Assembly (NCBI GenBank): GCA_002633005.1
Contig: NMRA01000023.1
Span: 705,339 to 769,338, forward strand
DNA from: Phoronis australis
Taxonomy: Eukaryota; Phoronida; Phoronidae
Reading direction: 5' to 3'
DNA: 64,000 nt
Under the pieces are notes generated by a model that saw only the letters and a program-made list of their open reading frames with translations, searched no databases and had not been told where the DNA came from. Below are positions 1-12,379 of the stretch, one piece after another (position 1 is the stretch's first letter; each line of letters begins with the position of its first letter). The position numbers and the translations under genes were made by a program.

Positions 1-3000
1 CTGCCCTATTGTCTGCAGCAGAATTGTAGCAAGCATTAAGATACTTTAGCCCGGGAGACGCTGAAGTGAGGATTTCACTGTCTTTTGCGTGGCGGTGCAA
101 ATCACTGGACTTGCCGCCTATCCAGTGCCACGTTAAGGTTTCCCAAAGCTAGGTATGTGATTCTCTGACGTTATGATTTTAGCTGTTCTCCGCCCCCCTC
201 CCTTGCTGTTCTCATATCTTCCACCCCACCCTTCGGTCTCCACAATTTCCCAACTACTCCCCGTCGTCGCAAGTTTCAAGAATCCCCCGTGGTTACGAGG
301 TGAGGCCCCGATTTTGTGCCGGAGGCCCTGAGCTCAGCGCAGCTTAACTAGCTTAATACGTGATACGATACTGTGTCTTTCATACACTCTGTCGAAAACT
401 ATATAAAAAGGTAAAAATGTGTCATTTCGCTTCCAAAGCCCTTCACTAAACCACAGAAACTTTAGCCGGTCTCACATTTTTGCCCATTTCACTTCCACCG
501 AAAATGAAGTCAGGCTCAGAAAAATGTGGCAAAACGCTAATTAACACTGTTCTACCCAAAACCACTACTTTCCTGGCAATGCTCTGCACGAGTCTAGACT
601 CTGAAAGAAAACGTACAACAAATTCGCGAATGTGTTCCAAACGTGCTGCCATTCAATGCGGTATTTGGCAGTAACTTTGGGTTGTTTGGCGGCTATCTGA
701 TGTCACAGCAGCTCCCAAGGCTCGCACGTTGCATGCGAGCACCCGGGGCGAGGGGCTCGAGGGGCTCGAACGACCCCCCATTTGGTGAAGTAGGCAAAAA
801 GGTCCGCCTCTGAGAAACAAAAAGTCTACTGGGAAAATGAGACAAAAGTCCACTACAAGCACAAACTTGAAGTTCACAGTGGCGTCCCCGTTTTTTTTAG
901 TCCTCCTGATTTCAAAAGGTCCACATCGACAGAAATTCGAACCCCCCATTTTAAAGACATATTTTCACACCAAAACAACTGCTACTGTACACAAGTCACA
1001 ACTGAAATAATCTCAGTACAGCAAAGTTTATATTTCATCTAATCTTTTACCAAAATAAGTAACTTAGAATGCACAGTACTTTAACATTTAAGCATTACAA
1101 ACGTTATCCAACAAAAAGACAAATTTACATGATATAAAAGTGGATATTCCTAAGTATTAACATGGCGACCAGGTATTTGTTACATTAAAATTCGACAAGC
1201 ATGATTTGAAAAAATAAGAAGTTGCTGTGGAAAAAGGATTGGAGGCTGGACCTTCGCAATCCAACATGGCCTATTACTCTAAATAAGAGCCTTTACAATT
1301 TGGACCTTAATAACTTGAATTAAGAAAGCAAAAAGTTACAACCCATGTATTGAAAGAACGATTCATACGTAAAATTTAGAAAAATATGAATTATGTTGTG
1401 ACACCTAATCAAACCTTGAAGCGCAATTGACTTTCAAAGAAAAAACGATTTCAAAACTTTTGCAACTGCTGAGTGTATGGTCAACCGAATGGGATATTCA
1501 CACTGCAATAATTACAATATTCCTTATATTTTTTGTACAAAAACATAAACATTGTAAAAAGTTGCTTTTTTGTAGCAGCTTTCATCAAAATGTATCAAAG
1601 TTAAAACTTCACCAAGTACAAAATAGCCGATTGAACATGCCCTTCAGTTCAGCAGAAGTCGCCATGTTGTCGGAGCCGCCGGTAAGCGTTTTTATCACTC
1701 AATAAGTAACATCTGCTTGGCTGAAATCCAATGAAAACTATTGAATCGTTCAGAATAGTAGGTGTAGATCTTTCTCACTAAATTTCATCGTGAATTATTG
1801 GTGAAAATAAATTATGCATGGTTTTAAACTCGTAACTTATGCCGCTTGTCCAAGATGACCAACCAGGTCCAAACAAGTGACCCAAATTTCGCCACCAAAA
1901 TTGCAATAAATGTGCACTGCTTAACCAGATTTTGATAATTTTTCAATTTTTTTGAGCGGGATGCATTATCTTTCCGATTATATTGAAGTATTTTTGCAAA
2001 TCGAAAAAAATCGGTTGAACAGCCCAACTCTTACTGTTCATTTAGTCCAGCTAGCGATCGACTAGGCTAAAATTCAATGGATTGCAACAACAGGTTAAGA
2101 GCATAAAGCAATTCAACATATCCACCTACATGTATAAACACTTACCGGTATGTTGCAAAAATTGTACTTGAAAAGAAAAGCAATCTACGTGGTTATTTCT
2201 AATCTTGTCCGACAGTGTCTGTCGATGCTCTCCGCCGTTTTGGATGTTAGGTTGTTAATACTAGCTCAAGACCCATTAGTTTGTGGAAAGCGACGGCATG
2301 TACCGTTTTGAATACTCTCTAAAAGTTCACCCACCCTGGTCTACCACTATAATCAGATCACAGGCTGTCGTTCTAGAAGCAGTCCATAGACATATATTTG
2401 CTGCATACTACCGAATACGGCAAAGTATTCTCACTTGCAACGCAGTCTTGGAACAGTGGAAAACTTGTGCAAAGATACGCCCGCCCCTGGCGTATTGCCA
2501 CAGCCTCCAACTACACAACGGTCAGGCATTCTTCTTCAAATATTTACTCCAGTTTAAATCTAAAAATCCGACTACATTTGAAAAAAGTACTCCTCTTGGC
2601 ACACAGCAATGGGCACTGTGGTACTCAATCAGGCTGACACTGCAATATCAGGTCACGTCCCTACTAACTGTAAAATGTTTATGGCAGCACACACGACCTT
2701 GTGCATATGTGTCACATTTCGTAAAATTAATAAAATTAATGGACAAAAGCTGCATAATAAACCTATTCTAACAAACACAAAGATTCCATTTGTGCCAGAT
2801 AGTCCCAGTAAAAACCTATGGACAGACTCGGCAGTGATCGGGCACAGCAACGTGGTGAGTAAACAGGAATTCTCCAGTGTGATAATGTTGTCAATTTGTT
2901 CTGTAGAATTACCAAAAATGTTTTTTGCATACCTGATCAGCTTCACTGAAAATTTCTATTGGGACTAATGAGTTTACCGGCGGACACCTCACTATTCTTG

Positions 3001-4255
3001 TGCCCCTGGGGAAAAGGAGGCACACTCGTTCAAGACAAAAATATCCCTTTTTGAAATAGATCGTTCAATAAGGAATTCTTAGTTGTGAAAAAATAAACCA
3101 TTCCCATGTCAGCAGTTGTTTCAAAATTACGGCGAGACAGAACCAATGTTGTTAACTTTGACATCTGTTCTTCTCCATTTTCGCCTTGCGTTGAAAATGG
3201 CAAAACCCTCGATTGTTAAAAATTCGCCCCCCGACTTAGCAGACGATGATTGCGTACCTGCGATATAGTAGTAATTGCCTGCTAATACTCAGTCGCATAT
3301 TAAATCCTCACTCTTTTAGGAAACGAACACGGAACCACTAGTAGATATACAGGGTTAACGCAAAATCCGTGGCCCTTTTGTATAGTCCCTAATCTTATAA
3401 AAAATAGCCTTTTTCATTTTTCAAAACAATCACTGGCTAACACATACCATAATCAATGATATTATTCAAACCATGCTTTCGGTAGACATAAAATATATGA
3501 AAGCTACTTAGATCACACGAGTATTAGCGAGGCATCGGTGAACATAAGGTACCAAAGTGACTTTATACGCGTTACAACGTCTGTGGAAAATCTGATTTAC
3601 TATTTGACGGTCGCTTGATTGTGTTTCCAATTCAGAAAATTAGTTACGGTAGCATCACTGTTTCATGCCTCACAAAATGTACACATTGACGGCTTTGCGG
3701 TTACGTTAGTGCAAACACGATTTTCCAAGGACAGTATGTCAACGTCGTTCAATCTGCTCTTGCATAAATAAATAACTTTCGTATAAGTTCTTAATTAGCC
3801 CAACGGATAGCAAAACCGGTACTATCTCCCCGAAATTTGTCTGGCCTTTGGCAAAATTAATTTTTGTTATACATGTATGGCCGGCTCAGCACTGAAAAAG
3901 TGAAGGTGCGATACCCCCCCCCCCCCNCCAACGTCTTAACAGCACTTTCAAATGTACTACTGGCTCCCGGCAGCACGCAGTGGGCGGGGACTTCAGCTTT
4001 CAAAGTTCGCCGGTAGGACCGCAAGTTCTGACCTTCGGCCTGGTTAAAAGAATGAGGTCATATCTCTTGGCGAGCGGAGAGTGAAAATGGTGAGTTCACG
4101 ATTTTGGGAACTGAACGAAGGACTGCTCGAAGAAAAAGTTTTATAACGGGAGTATTTGCTCGAGTTGGAAGGAATTCAACACATCGAAAACCTCGTAAGG
4201 TATCCCTCTATGCGCAAAAGGTATTTATAACAACGTGACTTTGATGTTTTAGTCA
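1..4255. other. No recognisable gene
   Basis: I see no exon with recognisable protein similarity and paired splice sites here. Short open frames around 2283-2968 overlap in different frames and carry no motif I know. A poly-C run with one N lies at about 3918-3927. The stretch near 745-960 (runs of C, then T) looks repeat-like. Confidence 0.4.
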
Positions 4256-4259
4256 GTGC

Positions 4260-4436
4260 GAGGCATAATTCGCTGAAACGCTTCCGGCGTATAGAGCTCC
4301 TATAGGAGCACTATCGTCTCTATTCTGGATAGAGACGATGGTCATTGTCTAGTATGAATCTTACTTTATAAATCAAAATGGAATTGAATTATCTTTTAGA
4401 ATTTTTCGTTTTAAACAAAAGCGAAGATTGTTCAGC
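4260..4436. repeat. 177-bp block repeated at 7198-7374
   Basis: About 97 percent identical by eye to 7198-7374, including a perfect hairpin (CATCGTCTCTAT with its complement) at about 4309-4341. The copy at 7198 starts immediately after an N, so it is probably the other haplotype rather than a true repeat. Confidence 0.7.
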
Positions 4437-4556
4437 AAATGAGAGAGGAAAATGGAGAACTCCGTCTGCCGTTTGCTACTCAGGCGTACTCTATGGGTGT
4501 GGATGCACCAGATATTCGTAAAGTTGTATATGCTGGAGCCCCAAGATGTATGAAAA
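4436..4556 (+). pseudogene. RecQ-like DNA helicase exon remnant (motif IV-V region)
   Basis: The frame after a TTGTTCAG acceptor reads through a helicase C-terminal-domain signature: FATQAYSMGVDAPDIRKVVY followed by AGAPR. This is the conserved stretch of RecQ-type helicases, where AFGMGVD-x-PDIR-x-V-x-H is usual. The exon can end at A|GTATAT, 121 nt, phase 0 to 1. The expected next exon, with the Q-x-x-GRAGRDG motif, is not found, so this is probably a broken copy. Family assignment is from motif recognition. Whether it is expressed is unknown. Confidence 0.6.
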
Positions 4557-4726
4557 GTATATCTAACCGTTTTAGTTAAAACCTTACTTTTTGTTTGAAT
4601 ATGGATTGGAAACAATTGCAATGTGTTTTATTCAAGATACACATTGTCCCTTGGAATTGTATTGTCTATTTTCAATTTTTGAATTATGGTTTATTAATGA
4701 TTTCCTTGTTACTAGGTGATCAAAAT

Positions 4727-4957
4727 GGTTAGTAGAGAGAGACAGACACCTTGGTGGACATGGAACTACTCTACACGCAATACAAATACTTGTTTTGATT
4801 GTTAATGAATCGCTAACTGTTGCTTTACCTTGTTTGCAAGAAGACTATCTAACTCAAGTAGCATCTATGCGCAACTTCTTAGTACTGAACCAAACTCAAG
4901 ACACCGCATTATCCTCGCACACCTGGAAAATGGCACAAACATTTGCTATGCATGAAT
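4727..4957 (+). other. Unassigned coding-like segment between the helicase exons
   Basis: An open plus frame of about 75 codons ends at a good donor, GAAT|GTGAGT (GT at 4958). Its composition looks protein-like, but I do not recognise it. It has no clean acceptor in frame: a TGA follows the nearest CTAG acceptor. Its phase does not join the helicase exons on either side. It could be part of another decayed gene or chance. Confidence 0.25.
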
Positions 4958-5017
4958 GTGAGTTGAATTCATGTAGTTTCATGCTTAACTGAAAATGTTT
5001 TTATTTTTCCGTTAAAG

Positions 5018-5252
5018 CTTACATGCTGAAGCCATCCTGTTTTACAATGCACCATACATAGGTGGAAATGTTGTTAGCATGACCAGCGAAGTCAAGTCGT
5101 TCTGTCTGTTGTCAACTTGCCGATGTGACTGTTTGTGTAGTCTTTTCCAATCAGAACGAGATATAAACCCACTTAGTGACCTGCACCATTGCTGTGATGT
5201 TTGTGACACGAGTTGCAGATGCGTTGACTGTAAAGAGGTCTGTTATCATTGA
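5018..5252 (+). pseudogene. RecQ-like helicase C-terminal exon remnant (Cys-rich, with stop)
   Basis: Following a weak TTAAAG acceptor, the frame reads AEAILFYNAP, then MTSEVKSFC, a C-rich stretch, and CCDVCDTSC-R-C-VDC before TGA at 5250-5252. RecQ-type helicases have the order: ILFYNA..., a V-x-x-FC segment, then a Zn-binding Cys cluster. The phase (2) does not match the upstream helicase exon (1), so the motif VI exon is missing or lost. It lies about 460 bp downstream of the first helicase exon on the same strand. Confidence 0.6.
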
Positions 5253-6712
5253 CGTGTTCGTAACTCTTGAGGACACCAAACCATATTACTACCCTAATTC
5301 TTCACGTTTCTGGCTATCAAAATGACATCACTTTAAAAATCGGAATTTCAGTTCATGGCTTGGTTTAATGAATTAACGAACCATCAATTCTTTCCAAGTA
5401 CTTCTTTCACACATATTTGACAATGAAAAAGCAATTGAAGATCATTTTCACAATAAAAAGTGGCCTAAATGAAAATTCGGTTTTTGACAGAAAGTACGGC
5501 TTTAATGCTGCTTTAAAATTCTGATAAAGAACTTTCAATTACATTCATTACAACTGATTAGCATCAATTTGCGCACTTATACCAGAGTTTTTAGATTTTT
5601 TAAAAGTCAGCAATTCATTGGAATGTGGGCTTCTGTTGTTATCCTTTACCATGAAAGTAGGATTTTATGTTACTTCCTGTTCATCATTTGTGTTTTAGGC
5701 AACTGGTTTCGATTTCTCAAAACTATACAACTTTGTTCCATTTGCATTAGCAAGGTAATGCTTATCTCACGCAATCATGTGGTCGACATTTTCTGGTTTT
5801 TGATGATGGTTTTAAAGCATCAGTTAGTTCCAATTCATGCAGTTTAGATTGTGGAAGTGTCTCACAAATGTGAATGCTTGCTATCTAGCTTACCTTATCT
5901 TACTAAGATACCTTTTTGCGAAACAAGAATATGGAAACTTCTTACATGAACTTTTCGTTGCCAGTGATTAAGTAACACGTACAATCTTTTAAATACTAAT
6001 TATTTTTACCCATGTTTCTATATAATTTTGTAAGTTTTGTTGTATATTTTACACATTGCCTGTTCCCTGTCATTTGCCAGAGTATGGCATGCTCAGTGCT
6101 AAAGGTTCTATGCTTGCACCAGAATGTTTCGAAGTATTTTGTCAAATCCTATCAAGGTGCTAGTAATCTTCTTTAATGTTTGTTAAGTTTGAAACTTACT
6201 GTTAGATGAAATAATGCCGTGTTGCTTAGTTACTACCATACATTTTTCATCCAACAATTGACGCCATTTGAATCTACTGTGCCCTTCAGAAGAAATAAAA
6301 CGATATTTCCTGATAGCTATTGTCAGTTAAGGATTTTCATAACTAACCATAAGAGCAAATTCAGAATTTCATGTCCTTTGCACAAAATGTATTAGAAACA
6401 ATGCTGATGAAAAATGAATTTTCCTATTTTAAAAGTCAGTTGAAATTTCAAAAATATAAATTATCATGCCTAAATCATAATTTTGTATTATTTAGTGTGA
6501 AAATGAAACAATCAAACTACAAATAATGTGATATGTTAGTTAATCGAAATACCCCCACTTTTTTCAGTGCTACGCCGCTCATGGCCTATAGGCGATGCAC
6601 CACAGGGAGCTGAGGGGGCTTTAGCCCCCACTTTTTTCAGTGCTGTGCCGCCCATGCTTTGGTATTAGTGTTTTGCAGACGATAAAATGTAAGGCGTTTG
6701 GATTTCTACTTT
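5253..6712. other. No gene seen; AT-rich sequence
   Basis: AT-rich DNA with no supportable exon. Around 6550-6650 are two short GC-rich tracts with CCCCCACTTTTTTCAGTGCT, which look like transposon-end fragments repeated about 75 bp apart. Confidence 0.4.
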
Positions 6713-7196
6713 GCACTACTTTGTGATTCGCCCCTGTAATATAACAAAATTACGCACTGTGTGTTATTAACTAGTCGTATAGTAACACATTCCATGCCAT
6801 GTGAGAAAACGTTACACAATTTAAGATGTGATGGCGAGAAATGGCGTAATGACGAACTCTCAGTTTGCTAGACCAAAATCATTAATCATCTGAATGACGA
6901 CAAATTGCAGGTTTATTGCCCCTTTTTATAGTAAAAAATTAAAAAAAAAAATAATTTCAATACCAAACATTGATTGTTTCTCGACAACGGCTCATTTTTC
7001 ATGAGTGAATATTGGACTGGGTAGTCCCCATTGGATAAAAGGATTGACCGGGGTTTGAAGCTGACTGCTAATGAAAACAAAACACATACCGTAAGAGATA
7101 TTGGAACCACGGCAATGGAAATAAACCTCTCACTGTTTGTACTGTCAGTATTTCCCATAGATTATAGACAACATGTACTATAGTCTATGGTATTTC
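6713..7196. repeat. First copy of a 0.48-kb duplicated block ending at an N
   Basis: Nearly identical to 7374-7845, with a few indels and substitutions. It ends in an inverted pair, CCATAGA...TCTATGG, and is followed by the single N at 7197. The minus-strand open frames of 81 and 91 codons in the two copies have no recognisable motif. Confidence 0.75.
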
Positions 7197-7197
7197 N

Positions 7198-7845
7198 GAG
7201 GCATAATTCGCTGAAACGCTTCCGGTGTATAGAGCTCCTATAGGAGCACCATCGTCTCTATTGTGGATAGAGACGATGGTCATTGTCTAGTATGAATCTC
7301 ACTTTATAAATCAAAATGGATTTGAATTATCTTTTAGAATTTTTCGTTTTAAACAAAAGCGAAGATTGTTCAGCACTACTTTGTGATTCGCCCCTGTAAT
7401 ATATAACAAAATTACGCACGGTGTGCTATTAACTAGTCGTAACACATTCCATGCCATGTGAGAAAACGTTACACAATTTAAGATGTGATGGCGTAATGAC
7501 GAACTCTCAGTTTGCTAGACCAAAATCACTAATCATCTGAATGACGACGAATCGCAGGTTTATTGCCCCTTTTTATAGTAAAAAAATTAAAAAAAAATAA
7601 TTTCAATACCAAACATTGATTGTTTCTCGACAACGGCTCATTTTTCATGAGTGAATATTGGACTGGGTAGTCCCCATTGGATAAAAGAATTGACCGGGGT
7701 TTGAAGCTGACTGCTAATGAAAACAAAACACATACCGTAAGAGATATTGGAACCACGGCAATGGAAATAAACCTCTCACTGTTTGTACTGTCAGTATTTC
7801 CCATAGATTATAGACAACATGTACTATAGTCTATGGTATTTCCCA
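7198..7845. repeat. Second copy: 4260-4436 block joined directly to 6713-7196 block
   Basis: 7198-7374 copies 4260-4436, and 7374-7845 copies 6713-7196. The two are joined at a short CAGCACTAC junction. The helicase-bearing 2.3 kb between them (4437-6712) is absent from this copy. The N at 7197 suggests two haplotype contigs were placed end to end. Confidence 0.7.
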
Positions 7846-8964
7846 CTACTTTTATTTATTCTCACTTGTCTGGTATCCTTTCTTGTGTTTTTGTACTTGT
7901 GTGAGCTAAATAAATAAACCAAAGTAGAGTGAACAGTTCTTTGCACTTAGTCATATATGTACGTACAGTCAAATTGCCTGATCTTCCGATTTGCTACTCT
8001 CAAACTTTGTCTTCATTATACCTCAAATTAAAGATCTTGTTCCGTGAGACATCAACAATTATTATTGTGTTAAAATATAATATAAGAAAGCCACCAGTAA
8101 CTACAAGGTAATTATAGAGAAATTCGCGAGGGGCTAAAGACTCGTAAAAAAACCGCACTTGTCACTATCTGGAGCAAAGTAATACTCCATCGCTTCAGAT
8201 AATAGAACTCTAGCCCAGGGCTATACGAAAGTTCTATTTTTAAAGCTACCATTAATGTAAGTTAGAAGTGAAATTCGCTCAGGAATGATTAAATAACAAA
8301 GGTGTGTATTTGACTGGGTTTATCTGTCAACATTTCAACACGTGTTGATACTGTCAAGCTTAGTACTCTCTGTTGGAGTAATTAAATTGGGTAAACCGTA
8401 TGCCAGAGTTTATAAAAACATGAAAAGAAAGGCATTGGGCACCCGCCGTGAGTGGCTCCTTGAGAAAAATGTGATACAGAATAAAAAACATGAAAACCAT
8501 GACCATGGATAGCACAAACGGGCCCCTCGAAGAATTGGGGTTGAAATCAAATGATACACAATTTCAAGAAAACAAGAAAAATGAAAAGCGCTACTACTGA
8601 CTCCATCATCTCTTTTCAGAAAAGAATTAGTGGAGAAATACAGCTTTGAATACCCTAAACACTATGCTTTGAACCTACAATTTTTTAGTTCTAGTTACAA
8701 TGGAAAATCTGTGCATAACTAATTTCCTTGAACAAAGTATGTAAGAAGAAGAGCACGTCTTTGCTCAAAGGAACGCCCAGGCTATTAACCAATCAAGACA
8801 CTCCTGAAAACGATTGAGTTAGTCGGTGCTTTAGAACTAGACTTTAGAAATTCAGTTATCTCTGAACCCATCCGACTACGGAAATGCATGGCAAACAGTT
8901 TTTAAATGTCGCTTTAAAAGTTAAATTCTCGAATTTCTTGATTCCACGTACTTAAACGAAGCCA
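7846..8964. other. No gene seen between the duplicated block and peptide gene copy 1
   Basis: I found no coding exon, RNA gene or clear repeat here. It is the 3' flank of peptide gene copy 1, which is on the minus strand. Confidence 0.4.
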
Positions 8965-9216
8965 TCTTCCTTTTTATCTGTGTAATGTTGAAATACATCT
9001 ACACGTGTTTTCTATACGCAGCTTGAAAGCGTTGACACTCAACAAAACGAACTGTCACGTAGTTAGTCAGAGCCATCTAAAAGCTAAACAAAAGAACTTT
9101 TTTAAGTGGCATGTAAGTGTATTCCTTTTGGCAAACATTCCAACGATTTCAGTGGCACGTGAATCATGCATTAAATCCATATGATGCAACATGTCAACTG
9201 TACGTCATAGAATTTT

Positions 9217-9350
9217 CTAGCATCCTCCCCAACATCGGCACTTGTAATATCGTCGCTCAAACTGGAAGGTTGAGCAGCCCATGCCGCGACACTTGTTTTT
9301 ACAGTCGGACCACGTGGTGGCAAACCCAACTTTGTATCTTCTGGGAATGT
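9217..9350 (-). CDS. Peptide gene copy 1, exon 4: cysteine-rich mature peptide and stop
   Basis: The acceptor is ACTTTTTCAG|AC. The phase-1 frame gives the dibasic IPRR, then W-S-D-C, CRGMGC, and a terminal CRCWGGC before TAG (9219-9217). A different frame of the same bases is open further but breaks down between the two copies, with many radical changes. Only this frame keeps all six Cys. Confidence 0.82.
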
Positions 9351-10519
9351 CTGAAAAAGTGACATGTTTTACATTGCGTTTTAGCTGACAAAACAGATTG
9401 AAAGCTAGGTATAGCCGTCTGGTTACTTCCTGTCAATGCTTCGATCGTTCAGGGAATTGAATGACATGACCGGCATTGTTTATTATCAGTGTTGGTCTAC
9501 AGGTGTACATGTACATGAAGGACTTTTGCCACGTTGGTCTTTTTAGATGTGCCAGGTGCGAAGTGCTCCGAAGCTGGTTTACAGTGAAACAACAAGATTG
9601 AAGCTGAGATACGAGGCCAGACAAATGAAAATACTAGATACCTATTACAAACCAAACATAAAGCGACCATCAATCCGCGCTTCGTCAAAATACTTTGGTT
9701 TAGACCCTTTGCCGCTGTAAAGTAAATTTGCATGTTGTTCCTTGCTCTGATAAGAAGCTGTCTCCCAATGTGGAAAACATGTCTGTTCTTTATTGCCCAA
9801 GACCATGCTCAGCGCGTAAAATGACTGACCCAAATACACGTAACTTCGTGCATTTAGTGAAGACAACTTTTGTTACAATTTTGTAAGTGATGGAGAAACG
9901 TCTGCTGATGTCAGTTGCTGTGACCAAAGAAAACTGTCTGACGTTGCTTTCTCGCTAAAAATTTATTCACAAAATTTTTGGAGCAGACTTAAATGATTTG
10001 TCGGGGAAAATTCTTTTTAAAAATGTTTCAGAATATTTGAAATTCATGATTTATCGTGCCCATTGCCTGATCGTGCTTTGTATTTTATAATAGCCTTTAC
10101 CATTGTAGGGTTTTGACTTAAATGATTGTATATGTATTATATAATTGTTGTCGTCCATAAGAAACATTCATCCTCAATTTTGTGATTAGGGGGGTTCAAC
10201 TGGAATGAATAGTTGAGCACGGACATACTTACATCGTTCAACTCGTTCAGACGTGCCCTCCGAAACTACAACAGAAATTGAAAACAGCATTCAAACAACA
10301 GCAGAAACAAAAACACCTACCATTCAGCGCGGCTGGTGTAGCAGTGAGGAGAAATATTAGAAGTCATTCATTTAGTACAAAAATGTTAAACTACTATGAA
10401 AATTGTGAAGCGGAGGAAAATACGAGTCGTTCCATACTAATACATGCAATTAGGCAATGTAACTTACCCAGAACGAGGACACAAAGGACGAGAGCACAGA
10501 CGAGAATGAAACCTCTCAT
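9217..10519 (-). CDS. Small secreted six-cysteine peptide, gene copy 1 (72-residue precursor)
   Basis: Three coding exons on the minus strand join in phase 1-1: 10468-10519, 10233-10265, 9217-9350 (52+33+134 = 219 nt, 72 codons plus stop). The product has a hydrophobic signal peptide (MRGFILVCALVLCVLVL), a short propeptide ending in IPRR, and a mature part starting YKVG. Its cysteine spacing is C-x3-C-x4-C-x11-C-x1-C-x3-C. The mature part is rich in Arg, Lys, Tyr and Trp, with a net charge of about +6. C-x3-C followed by C-x-C and a preceding W-x2-C recall CSab defensins and macins, but the spacing is not a textbook member, so the antimicrobial role is inference. All introns use GT-AG with GTAAGT donors. 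The close paralogue at 14526-17494 confirms every exon. Expression in epithelium or hemocytes would fit but is not shown. Confidence 0.82.
10233..10265 (-). CDS. Peptide gene copy 1, exon 3: 33-nt propeptide micro-exon
   Basis: Lies between the acceptor TTCTGTTGTAG| and the donor GAT|GTAAGTATG. Read in phase 1 it gives VSEGTSERVER. Copy 2 differs by one base (Thr to Met). Too short for ORF finders. Confidence 0.8.
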
Positions 10520-10536
10520 AATTCTTGATTTAATTT
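10468..10536 (-). CDS. Peptide gene copy 1, exon 2: signal peptide
   Basis: The acceptor TTTCATCTTAG| lies 17 nt before ATG (10519-10517), and the donor is CTGG|GTAAGT. Seventeen codons plus one base encode the signal peptide. The same layout, with the acceptor 18 nt before ATG, occurs in copy 2. Confidence 0.8.
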
Positions 10537-10942
10537 CTAAGATGAAAGAGAAAGTTTATAGTACACATTTTGACAAATAACTGAACTGTCAAGTGTTATC
10601 CTTTGCGCCACGTAGTGGCGTGACGACAAATGCAAAATACAGAACATTGGTCAAGAACAAAAGATGGGAAACAGCGGGTCGTTTCCGTATATTCGAGGAA
10701 AGCCTGGAATTAGGCTCAATATTACAATAGAAATGATCAAATTATGATCAAGTTAACATTTACATTACGTTCCTTTCTATCATAGTACAACCATTTTCAA
10801 CTTCTGACGTCACAGATAGCTGCGATAATGTAACATTTAACAACAATCTGAACAACGCAGGCTACAGCTGTTATTCAGACTCGACTTAGGAATAAACATA
10901 TCTATAGCAAAAACAAGTTTTATCGCGTACAATTGCACGTAC

Positions 10943-11026
10943 CAGTCAAACTTAAAAAATTAGACAACGCCCAAGTCTTCTTCACAGTTTAGTGTAGTGG
11001 TAGATGTGTACGCTCTCTTATTTATA
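10943..11026 (-). promoter_or_regulatory. TATA box and non-coding exon 1 of peptide gene copy 1
   Basis: Minus-strand TATAAATA (11026-11019) sits in TATAAATAAGAGAG. The likely start is about 30 bp downstream. A candidate donor, GACTG|GTACGTGC, has its GT at 10942, 76 bp after the TATA box. Copy 2 has the same TATAAATAAGAGA and a donor 73 bp after it. Confidence 0.55.
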
Positions 11027-12221
11027 TGTCGCCTCTTATTTGCACCGACGTGTAATTGACGGATTGCTATGTTTGCTCTAAACAGCCAAAATTATGAGGA
11101 CAATCGACAGCGCTTGTTGAATGTGGCCAAAGTAATGAAAATATGTGTGTTCTGTCGGAGACAGATTAGATATTACCTTCTGAAATAATCTAATTTGTTT
11201 TATTAACTTACCAGGGTAAATAATACATGTATGAATTATGTTAATAACAGGAAACATGGCTAGTTAACAGACAAACATTGGGCAGTCATGATTCTTATTT
11301 ACAGTATCTAAATCTTAGGGACACATTTTACATAAAAATTACTAAAATAGATCATCATTCTACATTTAAACGTTTCTAGGTGAACCTCTTGATTTCACAA
11401 TATTGAAAAAGTTGTACTTACTTTTGTGTGTAGGAGTCAAAGGATGCTGGTTGGGCCCTTGACCGAGAATGTGCCTAGTTGAGTGAAGTCATTAGATTTG
11501 TAACATATCGGGACAACAGGTCAGTTACATAATGCTGAACACTTTCTCCCATCTTTACCAGTATAGATATCTGCATCTTCACTGCCACAAATTCCAAGAG
11601 CCTCGCTTGACCCGGTGTATATTGGCAGCTCTCTCGGCTACAAAGCTGTTAGGTTAAATGTATGACCCTATAAAAATTCCAAATTTGGCTGACGTCCCAC
11701 GACCGTATTTCAAAAATGTCTGACATCCCACGACCATATTTCAAAAATGGCTGAATGGATTCACATGGAACTTCCGGACACTACGCTTTAGACACTGTTT
11801 TCTAAATAACTATGCAGAATTGGTTATGGATTGTTCCATATTTGATGAAGGGCTATAAAATTGGATTTTTAAGGCTTTCATAAAAAAGAACTCAAAAGCT
11901 GTACAAGACGAAAACGAAATGATAATTTAGAAAATTGTGACAGTATTTTTAAGATTTCACCTTGAACATTTAACAAAATTTGGTTATGTTATTGATAGTG
12001 CTGTCCTGTTTCGATGTATCTTCCATTTTGCTATTTATGTTCACGTGACCCAAGTAATGTCAGATTAGTAAACATTCATAATCCCAATTTTACATGCAAG
12101 CTTCAAAACATTGTAAAGACAGCTCTACATCTGGTTGTTTCAGAGTTCTGGATTCAACAAAATATTGTCGAAACCTCAAGATCAAAGAATCCTTTTACAT
12201 CTGACATGGGTTGTTCTAGAA

Positions 12222-12298
12222 CCCCCTTGACCCCCTCGACCCACGACCCCTAACCCCCACGACCCGAGAAGCACAACCCTTTCGACCCACGACCTACG
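12222..12298 (+). repeat. Degenerate ACGACCC-type array
   Basis: Several imperfect copies of CGACCCACGACCCCTAAC occur in about 75 bp. No function is suggested. Confidence 0.4.
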
Positions 12299-12379
12299 AT
12301 AATAGAGGTCTCTGTGCTTTTTACAAATTTCATAATCTTCTTACAACGCTGTCGAGTGAATTTCCCATGACTTACCTAC

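Larger units (their letters stand above)
8965..10300. repeat. Segmental duplication, copy 1 (3' part of small peptide gene)
   Basis: Aligns by eye along its whole length, introns included, with about 14140-15590. It contains exons 3 and 4 (the coding exons 2 and 3) of small peptide gene copy 1 and its 3' flank. Relative to copy 2 it lacks about 0.1 kb of 3' flank. A second, weaker stretch of similarity, 12530-12780 to about 18960-19190, shows the duplication reached upstream of the promoters. Confidence 0.75.

Noticed and set aside
2283-2968. Overlapping plus frames of 79-162 codons as a gene
   Set aside because: They overlap in different frames without splice sites, domain or codon signal.
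6913-7804. A duplicated 81/91-codon protein gene
   Set aside because: It lies in the haplotype-duplicated block, starts opposite an inverted repeat, has poly-T runs, and has no motif or splice sites.
9171-9365. Minus frame LPPRG...WAAQPSSLS present in both duplicates as a conserved protein
   Set aside because: Differences between the copies in this frame are mostly radical. The shifted frame keeps six cysteines and matching stops, so this is a shadow of exon 4 of the peptide genes.
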